The notes under the pieces were generated by a model. It saw only the letters and a program-made list of their open reading frames with translations. It did no database searches and had not been told where the DNA came from. 9,382 nt of DNA. Source: Thermomicrobiaceae bacterium. GTDB lineage: Bacteria; Chloroflexota; Chloroflexia; Thermomicrobiales; Thermomicrobiaceae. The translations under genes and the position numbers were made by a program. The stretch covers positions 1-9,382 of the forward strand of contig SKKR01000148.1 of the NCBI GenBank assembly GCA_007123655.1. Reading direction: 5' to 3'. This document shows, piece after piece, positions 6,607 to 9,382 of this stretch; positions within the stretch are counted from its first letter, which is position 1, and each line of letters opens with the position of its first letter.

Positions 6607-7206
6607 ATGGATGTGAAGTCATTGCGTGGTATCGCGGTTGTATCCGTCGAAGAAGGCGAAAAAGTCGGGACGGTGGTCGACTTGCTGTTCGATCTTCAAG
6701 CGCGGAAGGTCGTCGCATTCCGGTTGACGCAAAGTACGCTCCGTCGCTCGGGGGGTCAGTTCATTTCAATGGATGATATTGAAAGCATCGGCCCGGACGC
6801 GATCATGATACAGAACCGGCAACGCGTGCGCCTGGAGAAGGACCATCGCGCGTTTCAGAACATGCCCGACCTCTCGGCGGTGTCGTCGCTGAGAGTGGTC
6901 ACGGAGGACGGCACATATGTCGGCAACCTTTCAACGTTCCAGTTCGATCAGAAGACTGGACAGCTGACCGAGATCGAGATAACCGGCGGGGGCATGCTGG
7001 ACATGCTGCGACGCAACAAGCAGGTGCCTGCGAGCGCCGTTGTAAGTGTCGGCACTGACGTTATCGTTGTTCCGGATTCCTACGGTCCCGGCAAGGTGGA
7101 GTCAACTCCGGACGAGGAATCCGCACCGATTGAGCTTGAAGCAAGGACAGGGAACTCCGGGGAAGGCCAGGATGAGCGCCCGTCACACCGGGAGATCTCA
7201 CAGTGA
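6607..7206 (+). CDS. Tandem PRC-barrel domain protein
   Basis: A soluble 199-residue protein with two PRC-barrel-like halves, small beta-barrels first known from the photosynthetic reaction centre H subunit and RimM. The first half (about 1-75) opens with MDVKSLRGIAVVSVEEGEKVG and has the typical 'G-x-V-x-DLLFD-x-x-x-x-KVVAFRL' strand-turn pattern (21-40). The second (about 92-157) repeats it as SLRVVTEDGTYVGNLSTFQFDQKTGQLTEIEI and ends with VVSVGTDVIVVP. Both halves are preceded by or end in a 'V-x-x-x-x-DxI' strand. The last 40 residues are hydrophilic and probably disordered. There is no signal peptide or membrane helix. PRC-barrel proteins of this type are usually uncharacterised adaptors, so no specific partner can be named. 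The ATG at 6607 follows an AAAGG about 13 nt upstream. It is divergent from the PBP gene. Confidence 0.85.
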   Translation: MDVKSLRGIAVVSVEEGEKVGTVVDLLFDLQARKVVAFRLTQSTLRRSGGQFISMDDIESIGPDAIMIQNRQRVRLEKDHRAFQNMPDLSAVSSLRVVTEDGTYVGNLSTFQFDQKTGQLTEIEITGGGMLDMLRRNKQVPASAVVSVGTDVIVVPDSYGPGKVESTPDEESAPIELEARTGNSGEGQDERPSHREISQ

Positions 7207-7221
7207 CACGACGCTCGTGTC
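7205..7221. terminator. Hairpin exactly between two convergent stop codons
   Basis: GACACGA (7205-7211) and TCGTGTC (7215-7221) form a perfect seven-base-pair stem with loop CGC. It begins within the TGA stop of the PRC-barrel gene (7204-7206) and ends next to the stop of the minus-strand small gene (7222-7224). The position suggests a bidirectional terminator or transcript end for both. Neither side has a clear T-run, so termination strength is uncertain. Confidence 0.42.
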
Positions 7222-7395
7222 TCAGAGCACCATTGCCGCGAGAATTCCGAGCAAAACGGCGGGAGCAATATCGCGAAACAATCGAAGCGCCGCTTCCCGG
7301 TGCTCCGAGGTTTCCGGCAATGGGGCGAACATCTGCCAGAGAGACGCCGCAAGCAACCAGATCGTCATTGTGTAGAAGAGTGCCGCCCAGTTCAT
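7222..7395 (-). CDS. Small two-helix membrane protein, unknown function
   Basis: I do not recognise this 57-residue product. It starts MNWAALFYTMTIWLLAASLW, a clear first membrane helix (about 3-22), followed by a charged turn (PETSEHREAALRLFRD, 27-42) and a second helix (about 43-57) running to the C-terminus. Codon third positions are G/C-rich as in neighbouring genes, and the stop abuts the hairpin at 7205-7221. Both facts argue for a real gene rather than a chance frame. The frame extends upstream to 7530, but that part is Arg/Thr/Pro-rich and reads like non-coding sequence, so ATG 7395 is preferred. No good Shine-Dalgarno sequence precedes it (only GGGACTCGGG). It is convergent with the PRC-barrel gene and divergent from the glycosyltransferase gene. 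Its existence is likely but unproven. Confidence 0.5.
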   Translation of the reverse strand: MNWAALFYTMTIWLLAASLWQMFAPLPETSEHREAALRLFRDIAPAVLLGILAAMVL

Positions 7396-7582
7396 CGAAC
7401 CCGAGTCCCAGTTTTGTGGCAGTTCGCGGCCGGCGCCGTGACGGGTGAACGTGCGTGTTCCAAGCGTCGCATGTGTTCGTGGGCGTGTCCAGACCCGTCC
7501 CCATTTCCGTTTCGGCAGCCGCCCAGGCAAACACTGTCGGCATGGCCGGTTCGAATCCTACTCGTTCAGACGGAGCAATCAG
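7396..7582. promoter_or_regulatory. Spacer upstream of the lipid genes; promoter not resolved
   Basis: These 187 nt separate the small minus-strand gene from the glycosyltransferase start and should hold the promoter of the two-gene lipid unit. I see no convincing -35/-10 pair on either strand. The only clear signal is the ribosome-binding site GGAG (7572-7575), 7 nt before ATG 7583. The motif GGTTCGAATCC (7548-7558) resembles a tRNA T-arm, but no tRNA can be folded around it. Confidence 0.3.
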
Positions 7583-8770
7583 ATGAAGATACTGTTGTCG
7601 ACTCCGTTCGATTTTGACTGTCCGGGCGGAGTCAATGCCCACGTCACCCATTTGTGCCGGGAGCTCCAGGCTCTGGGTCATCAGACTCGAATCCTTTCGC
7701 CCGGGGCACGGGACGGCCGTGTGGATGACGACGGCCATGTCTGTCGAATCGGCAGTGCGATACCGATCCCAGCGAACGGCTCAACCGCCAGAATCGCGCT
7801 GTCTCCGTTTCTGGGTCGGTACATTCGGGCATTCCTGGAGGAGGAGCAGTTTGATATCCTGCACTTGCACGACCCGCTAACCTCGACGCTGCATCTCTCG
7901 CTGCTTGCCAACTCGAATGCGGTCAACATCGGAACGTTCCACGCCTCAAATTCCTCTTATCTTGGATACAATCTGCTCTACCGCTTCGGAAGGCCGCTAT
8001 TCTCCTGGTTCAACGAGCGGATCGACGAACGAATCGCCGTTTCGCCAGTCGCCCGGGACTTCATAAGTCACTACTTCCCCGGCGACTATCGGCTGGTTCC
8101 CAATGGGATCGACTTCGACGCGTTCGGCCCGTCCGTCCCTCCGGTCCCGGACCTTGTCAGCGACGAACCAACTGTGTTGTTCGTCGGCCGTTTTGATGAG
8201 CCACGAAAAGGATTCCGATACTTGCTGCCTGCAATGTCGGCGGTTCAACAGGAGATTCCCGCGGCAAGACTTCTGGTCGCGGGACGAGGTAATCGGGAGC
8301 GATTTATCCCCCTGATCAAGCAGCAAGGTGTGCGGAATGTCACGTTTCTCGGCGAAGTGCCGCCCGAGTTGCTTCCGGCGCTCTATGCGTCCTGTCACGT
8401 GTTCTGTGCCCCTTCAACAGGGCGGGAGAGCTTCGGGATCGTGCTGCTGGAGGCAATGGCCTCGGCAAAACCGGTGGTCGCAACCGCTATCGACGGGTAC
8501 CGGCGCGTGGCCCGTGATAATCGGGAGGCGCTGCTCGTCCCTCCGTACGATAGCGAACGGCTTGCGGATGCTTTAGTACGCATCCTTTCAGATCAGACCC
8601 TCGGATACCGGCTGGCGAACGCCGGCAGGGAGCGGGCCCGCACATTCTCCTGGCCCACGATTACGCGGCGCGTCGTAGAATGCTACGAAGAAGCACGTCG
8701 GCGGGTGGAGCAGTCACGCCCATCGCCCGCGGCGACTTCGTCGCTGTTCAGCAGTTCGGACCGCCCGTAG
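7583..8770 (+). CDS. pimA: GT4 glycosyltransferase, PimA-like (phosphatidylinositol mannosyltransferase)
   Basis: This GT-B fold enzyme of family GT4 probably transfers mannose from GDP-mannose to phosphatidylinositol at the inner face of the membrane. The 395 residues begin MKILLSTPFDFDCPGGVNAH, with the glycine loop GGV (15-17) of the acceptor domain. IPIPANGSTAR (60-70), HLHDP (94-98) and TFH (His120) follow the order and wording of mycobacterial PimA. The donor-site motif GRFDEPRKG gives Arg203 and Lys209, six apart as in PimA. RESFGIVLLEA gives the EX7E pair Glu282 and Glu290. There is no membrane helix; a Ser/Pro tail follows about 377. The ATG at 7583 has GGAG 7 nt upstream; the longer frame from 7445 adds an Arg-rich stretch of non-coding appearance. 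The gene lies 14 nt before a PIP-synthase-like gene. Family is certain and the PimA function likely; the sugar could differ. Confidence 0.85.
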   Translation: MKILLSTPFDFDCPGGVNAHVTHLCRELQALGHQTRILSPGARDGRVDDDGHVCRIGSAIPIPANGSTARIALSPFLGRYIRAFLEEEQFDILHLHDPLTSTLHLSLLANSNAVNIGTFHASNSSYLGYNLLYRFGRPLFSWFNERIDERIAVSPVARDFISHYFPGDYRLVPNGIDFDAFGPSVPPVPDLVSDEPTVLFVGRFDEPRKGFRYLLPAMSAVQQEIPAARLLVAGRGNRERFIPLIKQQGVRNVTFLGEVPPELLPALYASCHVFCAPSTGRESFGIVLLEAMASAKPVVATAIDGYRRVARDNREALLVPPYDSERLADALVRILSDQTLGYRLANAGRERARTFSWPTITRRVVECYEEARRRVEQSRPSPAATSSLFSSSDRP

Positions 8771-8784
8771 GATCGGGGAAGTGA

Positions 8785-9375
8785 ATGCTCAGCGCCCTGG
8801 TGGGCAATCTGGTGCGAAGCCAGTTGCAGCGACTTGGCTTCTATCTGGCGCGGACGCGGCTCTCGCCGAATGCCTTTACCGTCATCGGGCTCCTGCTCAA
8901 CATTGTCGTGGCAGTGATCATCGCGGGTGGAAATCTCGTCGTGGGTGGCATCATGGCGCTGGTGGCGGGTGGGTTCGACATGCTGGACGGAGCGGTGGCG
9001 CGGGTTACGGGCAGGATCACCCGTTTCGGTGGCTTCTTCGACTCAACCCTGGACCGATACTCGGAAGCGATCGTCTACTTCGGACTCCTGATCTATCTGC
9101 TCGACATCGAGGCAGGAACCACGGCGATTGCCCTGCTGTTCGCGACGATCGTCGGCTCGCTCATGGTCAGTTACACGCGGGCCCGCGCGGAAGCCGCGAA
9201 CGTCGATGCCGAGGTGGGCCTGTTCGCGCGTCCGGAACGAATCATCCTGCTGGCGATCCTGCTCATCTTCGACCAGCCCGTGCTCGCGCTCTGGATTCTG
9301 GCGATCGTTACCAACCTGACGACGATGCAACGGATCTTCCATGTCTGGCGGCAGACCCGATATGGTGAAGAATAG
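8785..9375 (+). CDS. pgsA: CDP-alcohol phosphatidyltransferase, probable phosphatidylinositol phosphate synthase
   Basis: This integral membrane enzyme moves a phosphatidyl group from CDP-diacylglycerol to an alcohol, here probably inositol 1-phosphate. The 196 residues contain the complete catalytic signature D-x2-D-G-x2-A-R-x8-G-x3-D-x3-D with Asp65, Asp68, Gly69, Ala72, Arg73, Gly82, Asp86 and Asp90. About six membrane helices are visible (near 31-47, 50-66, 92-108, 113-130, 152-164, 166-182). SYTRARAEA (129-137), RPERI (149-153) and a C-terminal MQRIFHVW (181-188) resemble mycobacterial PgsA1 (PIP synthase) rather than the phosphatidylglycerol-phosphate synthase of the same name, although a Lys found there is Arg132 here. 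ATG 8785 has GGGGA at 8775-8779; a GTG at 8781 is out of frame. It follows the PimA-like gene by 14 nt, so both are probably one operon, which supports the inositol substrate. Confidence 0.85.
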   Translation: MLSALVGNLVRSQLQRLGFYLARTRLSPNAFTVIGLLLNIVVAVIIAGGNLVVGGIMALVAGGFDMLDGAVARVTGRITRFGGFFDSTLDRYSEAIVYFGLLIYLLDIEAGTTAIALLFATIVGSLMVSYTRARAEAANVDAEVGLFARPERIILLAILLIFDQPVLALWILAIVTNLTTMQRIFHVWRQTRYGEE

Positions 9376-9382
9376 CCCGGCG

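Noticed and set aside
7497..7580. Possible tRNA or tRNA remnant, because GGTTCGAATCC (7548-7558) looks like a T-arm.
   Set aside because: The T-stem has only three of five pairs, no matching acceptor strand lies at the required distance, and no anticodon arm can be drawn. The nearest complement to the 3' strand is over 100 nt upstream, too far for a tRNA.
7445..7582. 46-codon N-terminal extension of the glycosyltransferase frame.
   Set aside because: It is Arg/His-rich with no family similarity, while ATG 7583 has a well-placed GGAG and starts the first beta strand of the GT-B fold.
7061..7738. 225-codon minus-strand frame across the PRC-barrel end and glycosyltransferase start.
   Set aside because: It overlaps two well-supported genes and has no recognisable domain; the hydrophobic small protein at 7222-7395 is in a different frame.

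Overview
The window is a fully coding, roughly 60% GC stretch of bacterial chromosome. All of its genes look intact, and there is no sign of phage, insertion sequences, CRISPR, rRNA or tRNA. The left two thirds is read on the minus strand: a class A penicillin-binding protein (3781-6357), then a respiratory complex I cluster nuoA-nuoB-nuoC-nuoD-nuoH running off the left edge. The right third is read mostly on the plus strand: a PRC-barrel protein (6607-7206), a PimA-like GT4 glycosyltransferase (7583-8770) and a phosphatidylinositol-phosphate-synthase-like CDP-alcohol phosphatidyltransferase (8785-9375). A small minus-strand membrane protein (7222-7395) sits tail-to-tail with the PRC-barrel gene.

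Taxonomy is inferred, not proven. The complex I order A-B-C-D-H without E, F and G between D and H, the class A PBP with an acidic secreted tail and an Asn in GT51 motif 1, and the PimA/PIP-synthase pair outside the usual actinobacterial gene order together suggest a Chloroflexota member, perhaps near Thermomicrobia/Sphaerobacter. A deep actinobacterial relative cannot be excluded from this window.

Complex I module (1-3676, minus): NuoA and NuoH are membrane subunits forming part of the quinone site and its link to the proton path. NuoB carries the N2 cluster ligands. NuoC and NuoD make the 30/49-kDa core, and NuoD has its quinone-site His38 and Tyr87. The genes overlap or are closely spaced from A to D. 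A 192-nt gap holding a strong hairpin and a perfect TTGACA hexamer then precedes nuoH. Upstream of nuoA an extended -10 box is covered by a Rex/CRP-like inverted repeat, a plausible redox or catabolite switch.

Cell-wall module (3781-6606): the bifunctional PBP has all GT51 and transpeptidase motifs. It is divergent from the PRC-barrel gene across a 249-nt region with several operator-like inverted repeats.

Lipid module (7583-9375, plus): the two adjacent genes would make phosphatidylinositol phosphate and add mannose (or another hexose) to the dephosphorylated phosphatidylinositol, as in the first steps of mycobacterial PIM synthesis. This is the most biologically interesting part of the window.
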